A stretch of DNA of 26,227 bases from a virus, in the IMG/VR virus record IMGVR_UViG_3300017769_000106, positions 1-26,227 of that record; one strand, 5' to 3'. Position numbers and translations under genes: made by a program. Under the pieces are notes generated by a model, which saw only the letters and a program-made list of their open reading frames with translations, was not told the DNA's origin and made no database searches. Shown in pieces: positions 6,905 through 15,865 of this stretch; within the stretch, counting starts at the first letter, position 1; each line of letters begins with the position of its first letter.

Positions 6905-9103
6905 ATGCGTATTACTCAGTTTCAAACAAACTTTTCTGTTGGTGAACTAGATCCGCTATTACGAGCCAGGACAGATTTATCACAATATCAGAACGCCCTG
7001 GAAGAAGCGACAAATGTTATTATACAACCTCAAGGCGGTCTAAAGCGTAGAGATGGGTTAAAGTTTATCTATAACTTTGGAACAGGCTTTACAGCATTTA
7101 AGCTAATACCTTTTGAGTTTAGCGTCACAGATAGTTTTCTTTTAGTTCTAGTTGTTGGCCGGATCTATGTATTCAAGGCTGGTGTTCTGCAAGCAAACAT
7201 AAACGGAACAGGCAATGATTATATAGCTGCCTCAGATATTACGGCGGCTATGCTTGATGAAATTACTTATACCCAGGCTGTTGATACACTTATTCTATGC
7301 CATGAGGATTTGCAGACAAAAAGACTTGTTAGAAACACAGATACAAACTGGACGTTAGAAAACTTACCGTTAACAAATGTTCCGCAATATCCTTATGCTT
7401 TAAGTATACACTCACCAAACTTTACGATTACCCCCAGCGCAGTATCCGGTAACATTACTATTACAGCTTCAAGCGTAACGACAGACACAGGGACAGCTCA
7501 AGCTGGGGGCGCTAGTACAATTACACTCAAATCTGCGTCTGCGTATTCGGCTGATGATGCTCCCAATGGAATGTCTGTCACGCTTACTTCTGGCACTGGA
7601 TCAGGACAATCTAGGTTTATTGATGATTATGTAGGTTCAACTAAAGTTGCTACAATATACCCACCCTGGACTACAGCGCCGGACAGCTCAACAGGATACA
7701 AGGTTGAGGCTTTCTCAGCGGCAAGCGTTAATGAATTTGCCCAGGTTGATACTACTTTTGGACGAGCCAGGTATGTAGAGTTTGTTAGCGCGACAGTAAT
7801 GAAGGCAGTCACAGAAGTTCCGTTCTTTGATACCAGTGGCGTTGTAGCTGGTAATTGGAAGAGTGAACATGGCTATGAGGATGTCTGGAGCAACGCTCGA
7901 GGCTGGCCAAAATCAGCTACGTTCCATGAGGGTAGATTATATTTCGGTGGATCAAAGTCCAGGCCCAATACCATATGGGGATCAAGAGTTATTGATTTCT
8001 TTAACTTCGATCCTGGCACTGGATTGGACGATGAAAGCGTTGAAGCAACCATAAACACTAATCAATTAAATAGTATTGTGGCTGTAATTGCTGGGTCTGA
8101 TCTTAGAATATTTACTACTGGCGGTGAGTTTGTTGTTATTCAGTCAGAAGATTCTCCGGTTACGCCAGCAACTTTTCTTATCCGGCCACAAACAAGACTT
8201 GGCGCAAAGCCAGGTGTTCCGATAGAAGATCTTAATGGTGCGTCTGTATTTGTTCAAAGACAGGGTAAAGCCATAAACGCATTTCAATTTGGTTCAGGTA
8301 CGAACTCATACCAGGTACAACAGATATCCGTACTTTCATCGCATCTTATAAAAAACCCTGTTGACCTGGCGGCTCGTAGATCAACATCAACCGATGAGGC
8401 AGATCGATTATTTATCGTTAATGGTGATGACGGATCGATGTCAGTTTATTCTATTTTAGTTGGGCAAGAGGTTATAGCGCCCAGCTCATTTACAACGGAT
8501 GGTAATTTCATTGCAGTAGCCACAGAGATCTCCGATACCTTTTGTATTGTAAAACGTACAGTTAATTCGCAAGTCAGATACTATTTAGAAAAGTTTGACA
8601 AAGATGTAACACTAGATAGTGCTAAGACAGGCACAGCGGCCTCCTCAACAACGATGGATCATCTTGAAGGGGCAACTGTTGAAATTGTTCGTGATGGCGT
8701 TGTGGAGCCAACTCAGACAGTTCCAGCTTCTCCGTTTACAATTACGTTTGTTAAAAATTCATTATCTACTTTCCAAGTAGGATTAGAATATACAGTCCAG
8801 GCAAAGACAATGCCGACTGAGCCAGTGTTAAGTTCTGGATCGGTGCAAGGTGTTAAGAAACGTATTGTCCAGGTGGACGCTCTACTTAATCAAACAAAAG
8901 ATCTTGTAATTAATGGTAAACAAATATCGTTTAGAAATTTCGGTGTTAATATTCTTGATACACCTATCCAGGCATTTACCGGATTAAAAACAGCGCATGG
9001 TATCTTGGGATATAGTGCTACCGGACAAATAACATTAACTCAGAATGTTCCATTACCTATGACTGTATTAGGCCTGGAATATAAATTAAGTGTAGGAAGT
9101 TAG
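6905..9103 (+). CDS. Tail tubular protein B-like (nozzle, T7 gp12-like)
   Basis: A 732-residue protein starting RITQFQTNFSVGELDPLLRAR, the conserved opening of podovirus stabilisation/tail tubular B proteins, followed by NVIIQPQGGLKRRDGLKFI. A central block, WPKSATFHEGRLYFGGS, then a VIDFFNFDPGTGLDDESVE segment and a beta-rich propeller-like body are also family features. It would form the hexameric nozzle at the end of the short tail. A Thr/Ser-rich insert at about residues 180-235 looks like an extra exposed loop or domain. It is encoded directly downstream of its ring partner. Confidence 0.88.
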   Translation: MRITQFQTNFSVGELDPLLRARTDLSQYQNALEEATNVIIQPQGGLKRRDGLKFIYNFGTGFTAFKLIPFEFSVTDSFLLVLVVGRIYVFKAGVLQANINGTGNDYIAASDITAAMLDEITYTQAVDTLILCHEDLQTKRLVRNTDTNWTLENLPLTNVPQYPYALSIHSPNFTITPSAVSGNITITASSVTTDTGTAQAGGASTITLKSASAYSADDAPNGMSVTLTSGTGSGQSRFIDDYVGSTKVATIYPPWTTAPDSSTGYKVEAFSAASVNEFAQVDTTFGRARYVEFVSATVMKAVTEVPFFDTSGVVAGNWKSEHGYEDVWSNARGWPKSATFHEGRLYFGGSKSRPNTIWGSRVIDFFNFDPGTGLDDESVEATINTNQLNSIVAVIAGSDLRIFTTGGEFVVIQSEDSPVTPATFLIRPQTRLGAKPGVPIEDLNGASVFVQRQGKAINAFQFGSGTNSYQVQQISVLSSHLIKNPVDLAARRSTSTDEADRLFIVNGDDGSMSVYSILVGQEVIAPSSFTTDGNFIAVATEISDTFCIVKRTVNSQVRYYLEKFDKDVTLDSAKTGTAASSTTMDHLEGATVEIVRDGVVEPTQTVPASPFTITFVKNSLSTFQVGLEYTVQAKTMPTEPVLSSGSVQGVKKRIVQVDALLNQTKDLVINGKQISFRNFGVNILDTPIQAFTGLKTAHGILGYSATGQITLTQNVPLPMTVLGLEYKLSVGS

Positions 9104-9105
9104 AT

Positions 9106-9540
9106 ATGGCTAGTTTTGCAGCTCCAGCGATGATGATAGGATCAGCCGTTTCAGCGGTTGGAAAGATAAAGGCTGGCCGCGCTGAGCAAAAAATGTATGA
9201 CGCTAAAGCTTCTCAGACATTACTCCAGGGCGATGCGGAAGCAGTCAGGTATAAACAGCAAGGCGCTGATGTTTTGACCAGGCTAAATGAAAACCTAGCT
9301 ACTTTAATAAGTAGATCTGGCTCAACTGGCTCTGGAAACATTAGTGCAATATTTAATGCTAATATGGCAACGGCCTCAAGAGATTATTCTACAGCGCGAG
9401 ATAACGCTATACTTGCAAAAGAATATGCTATTAATCAGGCTGATCAGTATAGACAAGCTGGAAGTGCTGCTCGAAGATCTGCAACCATCTCAGCGATTGG
9501 AACACTCACCACAGCTGCTTATAGATATGGAACTTTATAA
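9106..9540 (+). CDS. Internal virion protein, small membrane-active type (T7 gp14-like)
   Basis: A 144-residue Ala-rich protein. Residues 2-20 (ASFAAPAMMIGSAVSAVGK) form a hydrophobic helix, followed by helical segments rich in Ala, Gln and Arg and a second mildly hydrophobic helix at the C-terminus. Size, order and composition match the smallest ejected core protein of T7-like phages (gp14), which inserts into the host outer membrane during infection. Sequence identity to T7 gp14 is not claimed. The stop overlaps the next start by one base. Confidence 0.65.
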   Translation: MASFAAPAMMIGSAVSAVGKIKAGRAEQKMYDAKASQTLLQGDAEAVRYKQQGADVLTRLNENLATLISRSGSTGSGNISAIFNANMATASRDYSTARDNAILAKEYAINQADQYRQAGSAARRSATISAIGTLTTAAYRYGTL

Positions 9541-12173
9541 TGGCTAGATTACCAAGATTAACAAGCGCTGGATTGCAAGCTAATATTCCTAGAAGTGTAG
9601 ACTTTGCCGGACTTCGTGGAGAGGCTGCTGTTGGTCAAACCATATCACAGACATTTGATCAGATGGGTGATTTTCTTTTTAAGACTGCACAGAAAGAATC
9701 TGTAAGGTCTGGTATCGAAAGAGTAAAAACAGAGGGAGCGCAGCCAATACTCGAGGCAATGCAAGCCCAGGGTGGCCCAAGAGGTCTTGAGGAAGAAACT
9801 GCTTATGAAGCTGCAAATAAAATAGCTATTGCAGAAATACAAACTGAAGCAGAGCTAGAAATTGCAAAAATTCTAACAGAGGGTCAAAACAATAAAACTC
9901 CATTTAGTGCAGTACAGTCACAATTAAAAAGTGTTTCAGATGGATTTCCGGCAGCGCTATCAGATATTGATCCGGTATCAGCTGCATTATTAAGAACAAA
10001 TCTCCAGGGCAAAACAGAAAAAGCAGGACTAAGATATTCTGATTTTTGGTCTAAAGAAACATTAAGAACTTTAAAAGATAGACAAAATATAGCATCTGCA
10101 AATAAAGCAGAAACTATAATCGGTAATGCTATTGTTCCAGGATTTGATCCGGAAGAACTAGAAAACGATATAAAGCTAGGTGCTGAAGAATTAGAAGCTC
10201 TAGGTGTAAGGCCAGAGAATTTAATAACTTGGTCGGAAGCTGTAAGAGAAGAAGCATTAAAAAATAATATATTGTTTGATTATTATCAAAAAGATCTTGG
10301 TGAGCAGGAAGAATTTATAAATGATATAAAATCTGGAGAAACAACTTTACCAGGTATGGATTTTGAAACGAGCATACGTTTTATAAATAGCTATTTATCT
10401 CCAGAGTACAATAGAAACAAAAGGGCAGTTGAGGCTCAGTCTACGTTTATAATTAACAAAGTAGAAGATCTGGAAGATGTTTTAGAAAACGGTGGTCAGA
10501 TTGATCAAAAAGAACTTGCTGATTTATTATCGGACTCATCTAATGTAATTAATTATGATGGAGGCGCATCGTCCACAGCTGCAAGAGGATTGCAAGACAC
10601 AAGTAATTTCTTTGGGGAGTTAAGAACCAAATCATTAGCTGAGTTAGAGGCATATGTAACAAACATAGAAACAAATGGTTTTGATGGTGCGTTAGATACA
10701 CCAGAGGAAGTTACCAGGGTAAAGCAAGCTCAAAGTTTTCTTACTAACATGAGAACAGAAATTAAGAATAATCCTATGGGTTATGCAGCTAAAGTAGGGC
10801 TAATCAAAAGAAATGAAATCATTGGCGTTGGTGAGGATAGCAGATTACAAATTGACCAGGGCGCTCTTACTGAAAGATTAAAACAAGCGACAGTTGTTGC
10901 AAGAGAATATGGCTTAGTAAATCCCCCTGTCTTTTTTAAAGATGAAATTGATCAGTTAGGTTTAGTTTTAGAAAAATCTGAAGGCGCTGTTAAACTTGAT
11001 ATATTAGGTATGCTTTCAACTATTGGCGAAAGTAGTGGTGAGGTTCTTACGCAATTATCAGAATATAATAAAAGTGATGCGTTAGTCGGTGGCCTTGTAA
11101 CGATAGGATCTACACAAGCTGCAACCCTGGCAGTAAACGGTATGGATCGATTAAAGAATGATTTGATACCTCCAGGATTTACAAGCTCAAACACTGATCA
11201 AGTATTTTTGGATGTTGTTGGCAAACATATGTTTAATGCTCCAATACAACAATCTGCGGTTAAGGATGTGGCCAAAGCTATATATACAGAGCTTGCTGCT
11301 CAACAAGGTTTGGGTGATTGGAAAGATGACGTGGATAAATCTGTAAAGCTTTATACGCAAGCCTTACAGTTAGCTTCCGGTCAGCGCATTGTAATGACTG
11401 ACACAGGTGAGGTTACCTATGGAGGCATGCAGCCAATAAGAGAAAAGATGACGTTTATTCCTCCGAATATGACAGCTGCCGATATGGAAAAAGTTATTGC
11501 AAATTTAAATCCAGCGTCAATAGAAGCTATCACAGGTCAGAAAATAGACCCAGCTTATCCAGAAAAAATTAAAGACGAAGAAACCTATAAGTTATTTTTT
11601 GCAGGGGGCAATCAATATTACATTTCAAATGTAGAAGATGTTGATAGGTTTGGCGATGATGTTCCTGTTTTAGATGTTGATGGAGCAACTATATTATTTG
11701 ATCCAATGGATTTCTTGCAACCTATTGCTGGACTTACAGAAACAAAAACCCCCACCGTATCTACAGACTACTTCGATAAATTTACAGCCAGTATCGCTAA
11801 TCAGCCAGAATTAAAACCTGGTGATACTGAATTAAGTTTTGAAACAGGCGAAGGGGAACTTCCTGGAACAGGTGTTCGGAAAAGTATGAAAGAAGCTCCT
11901 GGGCAACCAATGGCTTCAGAAAAATATAGTAGTGCAATCATGGCAGTTAAGGCTGGATCAGATAATAAAAAAGACATTGCTAATTTAAAGAAACAAACCA
12001 AAAATCTTTTAAATACGGCAGGGCTTACAGAATCAATAAGAGATAAATATTTTGGTAGTTTACCGTCACCAAATGATGCAGACTTCGATAGTGATTTATA
12101 TGACGGTTATGTAAATTTTATTATAGATGGTGGTAAAAAGAAATATCAAGAATGGGTTAAAACCAGGCAATGA
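9540..12173 (+). CDS. Large internal virion protein (T7 gp15-like position)
   Basis: An 877-residue, mostly helical and soluble protein with no clear enzyme motif. The N-terminus carries FAGLRGEAAVGQTISQTFDQ and a long helical region with a coiled-coil-like pattern (residues about 40-260). An acidic C-terminal part follows, with strands around YYISNVEDVDRFGD. By position, between the gp14-like protein and two still larger proteins, it should be the middle core protein that leaves the virion with the DNA and helps form the ejection channel. It overlaps the downstream start by four bases. Function is inferred from gene order. Confidence 0.65.
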   Translation: MARLPRLTSAGLQANIPRSVDFAGLRGEAAVGQTISQTFDQMGDFLFKTAQKESVRSGIERVKTEGAQPILEAMQAQGGPRGLEEETAYEAANKIAIAEIQTEAELEIAKILTEGQNNKTPFSAVQSQLKSVSDGFPAALSDIDPVSAALLRTNLQGKTEKAGLRYSDFWSKETLRTLKDRQNIASANKAETIIGNAIVPGFDPEELENDIKLGAEELEALGVRPENLITWSEAVREEALKNNILFDYYQKDLGEQEEFINDIKSGETTLPGMDFETSIRFINSYLSPEYNRNKRAVEAQSTFIINKVEDLEDVLENGGQIDQKELADLLSDSSNVINYDGGASSTAARGLQDTSNFFGELRTKSLAELEAYVTNIETNGFDGALDTPEEVTRVKQAQSFLTNMRTEIKNNPMGYAAKVGLIKRNEIIGVGEDSRLQIDQGALTERLKQATVVAREYGLVNPPVFFKDEIDQLGLVLEKSEGAVKLDILGMLSTIGESSGEVLTQLSEYNKSDALVGGLVTIGSTQAATLAVNGMDRLKNDLIPPGFTSSNTDQVFLDVVGKHMFNAPIQQSAVKDVAKAIYTELAAQQGLGDWKDDVDKSVKLYTQALQLASGQRIVMTDTGEVTYGGMQPIREKMTFIPPNMTAADMEKVIANLNPASIEAITGQKIDPAYPEKIKDEETYKLFFAGGNQYYISNVEDVDRFGDDVPVLDVDGATILFDPMDFLQPIAGLTETKTPTVSTDYFDKFTASIANQPELKPGDTELSFETGEGELPGTGVRKSMKEAPGQPMASEKYSSAIMAVKAGSDNKKDIANLKKQTKNLLNTAGLTESIRDKYFGSLPSPNDADFDSDLYDGYVNFIIDGGKKKYQEWVKTRQ

Positions 12174-15100
12174 TACAGTTTGATAAACCCAACAAATTAA
12201 CATTAAGAGATCTGCAAGGGTTATCAAAACCAGTTACCAGGTACGAAGAAAATTATAATGCTGCTAGAAAGAAATCGCAGTATTTAGATCAGTCTCAAAG
12301 TAGAGACAGAATATTGCAAGATTTATGGGATCCTATTGTAGAGGAAGTAAGTGAGCTATTTCCTAACGAAACATTTGTAGATCCAGGCTCTTATATTAAC
12401 AGAGGTTTTTTTTCAACAACTGCTACACCAGGAAAAGCTAGATCTGATTATGAATGGAGGGCAACACAAATTCTTGGATTTTTAAATCAAAACCAAGAAA
12501 TAATACCGGATCACCTAAAAGATATTACTCTTGAAAGTCTTGAGGATTTAGCATCGGAAAGAGCAAAAGCAGCAAAAGAATACAATGATGAGATATCGTC
12601 CAGGGCTGTAGGAACTAGTGGACAGATTGGTCAATTCTTAGGTCAAGTCGTGGGAATTGTTGAGGATCCGACCATCATAGGCACATTACCTATAGGATTA
12701 ACGTCAAAAAGTTTAATGAAGTTAGCTTTTTTCGAGGCATCATTAGGAGCCGGAGTTACGGCTATGAGTGAAGCATCCGTTAAAGAATGGTATGGAAAAC
12801 AAGGTTATGATTATACCTGGAATGATTTTATTAGAAACGTAGGGTTTGCGGCAGTTGGTAGCGCAGCATTGCCTGTTGGGTTTAGAGTAACTGTTGATAC
12901 TGCTAAAGGCGGTTTTAATGTCTTAGCAAAAGCAGGGAGGGCAAATAAGGACAGTCAATTCTTAGAAAAAGCAGCCAAGGAAGCTGAAGAGTTTGAGGCC
13001 GATAATCCGTTTGTAGATAGTCAATTTGCCAGATCTCAGGCAGAACATAATAATCGCACAACGGAAGCGGATGCAGCTGTCTTTAATAATAAAGCTCCTG
13101 CTATATCTGACGAAACTACAATACAACCAACGCCAGAAATAATTGCTTCTTCCACTGATAATTTAAATGGTGTTATGTTTTCCGTTCCTGCCAGGGATGC
13201 TTTGATCGATGCAAAGAGATTTCAGTTTAAAGAGGGTGGCGATGAGTATGGCGTTACCGAAAGACTGCAAGGCGTTACAGAATGGGATGATGTAAAAGCC
13301 GGAACAGTTATCTTTTGGGAAGATGTTGATGGCAAGATATTCGTTGCAGATGGACACCAAAGAGCAGGGCTAGCCAAGAGAATAATGGATCAGGATCCTA
13401 GCCAGGAGATTAACCTGGTTGGCTATAAGTTGCGTGAAGTTGATGACATAAGCTCAGAGAAAGCGCGAGTGATAGCAGCTACAGCAAACATTGCCCAGGG
13501 AACAGGCACAGCTATCGATGCAGCAAAAATACTTAGAGTTGAACCTGGTAGATTATCTGAGTTGCCTCCTCGATCAACATTAGTAAGACAAGCAAAAGAT
13601 CTTGAAAAATTAAGCGATGATGCTTTTGGATCTATTGTTAATGATGTGATACCTTCAAACTATGGTGCTATAGTTGGGCGATTAATCGATGATCCTGACA
13701 AGCAACAAGCAGCCATCCAGGTTTTAGCAAGGTCTGATGTTGCAAATGCTTTCCAGGCAGAAACTATTGTTCGCCAGGTCAATGAACAAGATTTGGTTAA
13801 TGAAGTACAAACTGGTTTATTTGGTGATGAGGTGCTTGCTGAAAGTCTATTCCTGGAACGTGCCAGGGTATTAGATAGAACGTATAAGATACTTAGAGAA
13901 GATAAGACAGCATTTGAGAATCTAAGCAGAAATGCAGATCGCATTGAAGCCGAAGGAAACAAGCTAGAGAAAACTAGAAACCAAGAAAGGGCAAATCAAA
14001 ATGGCAAAGCGATCACGTTCCTCCAGGCGCTTGCAACGAGAAAAGGAGAGCTTAGCGATGAACTCTCAGCGGCAGCAAGAACAGCCAGGGAAACAAACAA
14101 CTATGCAAACGCAGCAAGAGGATTTGCCGAGTCTGTCAGAAGAGGAATTGAGCGAGGCGATTTTGATCGGGCAGAAGTTGGCGATGTTAGACGCACTTTC
14201 GATGATGCGCCGAAAAGCCGCCAGGACGCGATTGAAGATGAGCCAGGCTTAGAGGGCTTCGATGAGCCATCCGGTAAAGCAGCTGAAGATCAAACAGATC
14301 AACTTATACTAAATACATTTAGGACATTTGACGCTCCTAGAGAAAGATCTGAAGGGTTTGCAAGGTATCTTGATGATGCTGAAGTAAGCGAGACAACTAA
14401 AGAATTACTTTTTAAAAGTGGCGATACTTTCAATGTAATGCGAAACATTTTTCAACAAGATCCTGATGACGCAGATCTTCTACAGTTTGGTGCTGACGAA
14501 TTATCTTCGGTGCTAGGTCGTGAGATTTCAACTTCTGAGGTTCGCACTGTAACAGAAGATATTAAAAAAATTACGCAAGATGGTTTAAAAAATCAACCAC
14601 AAATAATGACTGTTTATCGTGTAGGAGAGGTATTAGAAGATACTCCCCAATCTTATACACTTAATCCTAATTATAATATTGATTCTAATTTGCCCTGGCG
14701 TAAAGGCAAAGGCGAAAAACTAACTGCATATAAAGTTAATAAAGATGATATTCTTGCATCTCCAGATATAACAGAGCGTGGCAGAATTGGTGAAGATGAA
14801 GTTATTATTAGGGGTGAAGTCCTTATTCGTGATAACAAAACCACCCAACTAAAAGAAGTTCCTAGTGTTGTTGGGGAAGAAATACCTGGCGAAACAAATG
14901 CAAAGGTTATTGAGAAATCTTTTAAAGATCGCCAGCCAGTAGAAACTGTTGATGATATTTATAAGATAGCACCAGAGTCTCAAGACTTTATTGTAAACAT
15001 TGGTAAGGGTATTGAGAAAGATTTAGGCGTTGAATTAAAAAACACAGGTTTGAAAAAAATTGAAACAGCTAAATCAAAGGTAGGAAGAAAAGGTTATGGA

Positions 15101-15865
15101 AGCGCAAAAGAGTTAACTGATATTTCAAGAATTGGATTTATTGTTAGCAAGCAAGAACAGAGTGATGAAATAGTAAAAAGATTTGGCCAGGAAGTTGAGG
15201 TCTTAGATGAGGGCTGGAGTACAACCCCAGCCGGTTATTTTGATAGAAAACTCCTTGTAAGAACTCCAAACGGTTTAATTTCTGAAATTCAAATATGGTC
15301 GCCAAAACTTTACGATGCAAAATTTAATAAAGGTGGAGAGCAGCTCTATACACAATATAGAGAAGTTGAAAAAACAAATCCTAAAAAGGCAAATGAAATA
15401 GCTCAGAAGCAGCGATCTTTATATGCAGAAGCTATTTCTCAAGAGGACTCTTCGTTTTTAAAAGTCTCTGGTATAGGAAAACTACCAAAGTTTCGCTCAA
15501 ACAGCGACATAAATGCGTTCTCATCAGGTATAACTCGACCAGTATTGAAAACATCTGGACCATCTACAGCTGTCCAGGAGCCGCCTGGCGTAAGTATAGC
15601 CAGGGCTTCAGTTACGGAAAATGAAATTGCTGGGCGACCATCCCAGTCTACAAGTATTCGATCTGACATTTCAGAACCTCCTACTAAAGATATAATAGAT
15701 CCGGTATCAGAAGTCAAGCCAGAGGATTTCGATATAGAAATTCCTGTTGGTCTTAGAGTTGAGGGTGATGAAATGGTTACTGAAACGAGAACTTTACGAG
15801 ATGTTAAGACCGAACTCGATGCAGAAGATGCTTTAATTAATAGACTAGGGGTTTGCTCAATATGA
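12170..15865 (+). CDS. Giant internal virion / polyvalent protein with ParB-like, ART-like and RelA/SpoT-like parts
   Basis: 1231 residues. Residues 1-330 are helical with hydrophobic stretches (about 150-250) that could insert in membrane. Residues about 335-460 hold a DdrB-like ParB domain: the FQFKEGGDEYGVTERL lead-in and the VADGHQRAGLA motif (His, Gln and Arg near residue 396), followed by the usual helical block ending NEVQTGLFGDE. Residues about 810-900 resemble a short ADP-ribosyltransferase: Arg817 in VYRVG, Ser828-Tyr-Thr830 and Glu875-Asp-Glu877. Residues about 950-1110 resemble a RelA/SpoT synthetase: SKVGRKGYGSA, then LTDIS (Asp984), AGYFDRKLLV and SEIQIW (Glu1039). Such domain strings are known from polyvalent proteins delivered with phage or plasmid DNA. 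ParB-like is the surest, RelA/SpoT next, ART least. Ejection is inferred from gene order. Confidence 0.75.
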   Translation: MIQFDKPNKLTLRDLQGLSKPVTRYEENYNAARKKSQYLDQSQSRDRILQDLWDPIVEEVSELFPNETFVDPGSYINRGFFSTTATPGKARSDYEWRATQILGFLNQNQEIIPDHLKDITLESLEDLASERAKAAKEYNDEISSRAVGTSGQIGQFLGQVVGIVEDPTIIGTLPIGLTSKSLMKLAFFEASLGAGVTAMSEASVKEWYGKQGYDYTWNDFIRNVGFAAVGSAALPVGFRVTVDTAKGGFNVLAKAGRANKDSQFLEKAAKEAEEFEADNPFVDSQFARSQAEHNNRTTEADAAVFNNKAPAISDETTIQPTPEIIASSTDNLNGVMFSVPARDALIDAKRFQFKEGGDEYGVTERLQGVTEWDDVKAGTVIFWEDVDGKIFVADGHQRAGLAKRIMDQDPSQEINLVGYKLREVDDISSEKARVIAATANIAQGTGTAIDAAKILRVEPGRLSELPPRSTLVRQAKDLEKLSDDAFGSIVNDVIPSNYGAIVGRLIDDPDKQQAAIQVLARSDVANAFQAETIVRQVNEQDLVNEVQTGLFGDEVLAESLFLERARVLDRTYKILREDKTAFENLSRNADRIEAEGNKLEKTRNQERANQNGKAITFLQALATRKGELSDELSAAARTARETNNYANAARGFAESVRRGIERGDFDRAEVGDVRRTFDDAPKSRQDAIEDEPGLEGFDEPSGKAAEDQTDQLILNTFRTFDAPRERSEGFARYLDDAEVSETTKELLFKSGDTFNVMRNIFQQDPDDADLLQFGADELSSVLGREISTSEVRTVTEDIKKITQDGLKNQPQIMTVYRVGEVLEDTPQSYTLNPNYNIDSNLPWRKGKGEKLTAYKVNKDDILASPDITERGRIGEDEVIIRGEVLIRDNKTTQLKEVPSVVGEEIPGETNAKVIEKSFKDRQPVETVDDIYKIAPESQDFIVNIGKGIEKDLGVELKNTGLKKIETAKSKVGRKGYGSAKELTDISRIGFIVSKQEQSDEIVKRFGQEVEVLDEGWSTTPAGYFDRKLLVRTPNGLISEIQIWSPKLYDAKFNKGGEQLYTQYREVEKTNPKKANEIAQKQRSLYAEAISQEDSSFLKVSGIGKLPKFRSNSDINAFSSGITRPVLKTSGPSTAVQEPPGVSIARASVTENEIAGRPSQSTSIRSDISEPPTKDIIDPVSEVKPEDFDIEIPVGLRVEGDEMVTETRTLRDVKTELDAEDALINRLGVCSI

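Noticed and set aside
14001-14252. An 83-codon frame starting ATG inside the giant internal protein gene
   Set aside because: It lies wholly within the 1231-residue gene in another frame, has no separate ribosome-binding context, and the host frame is clearly coding through this helical region. The Arg/Gln/Glu-rich composition follows from the frame shift.
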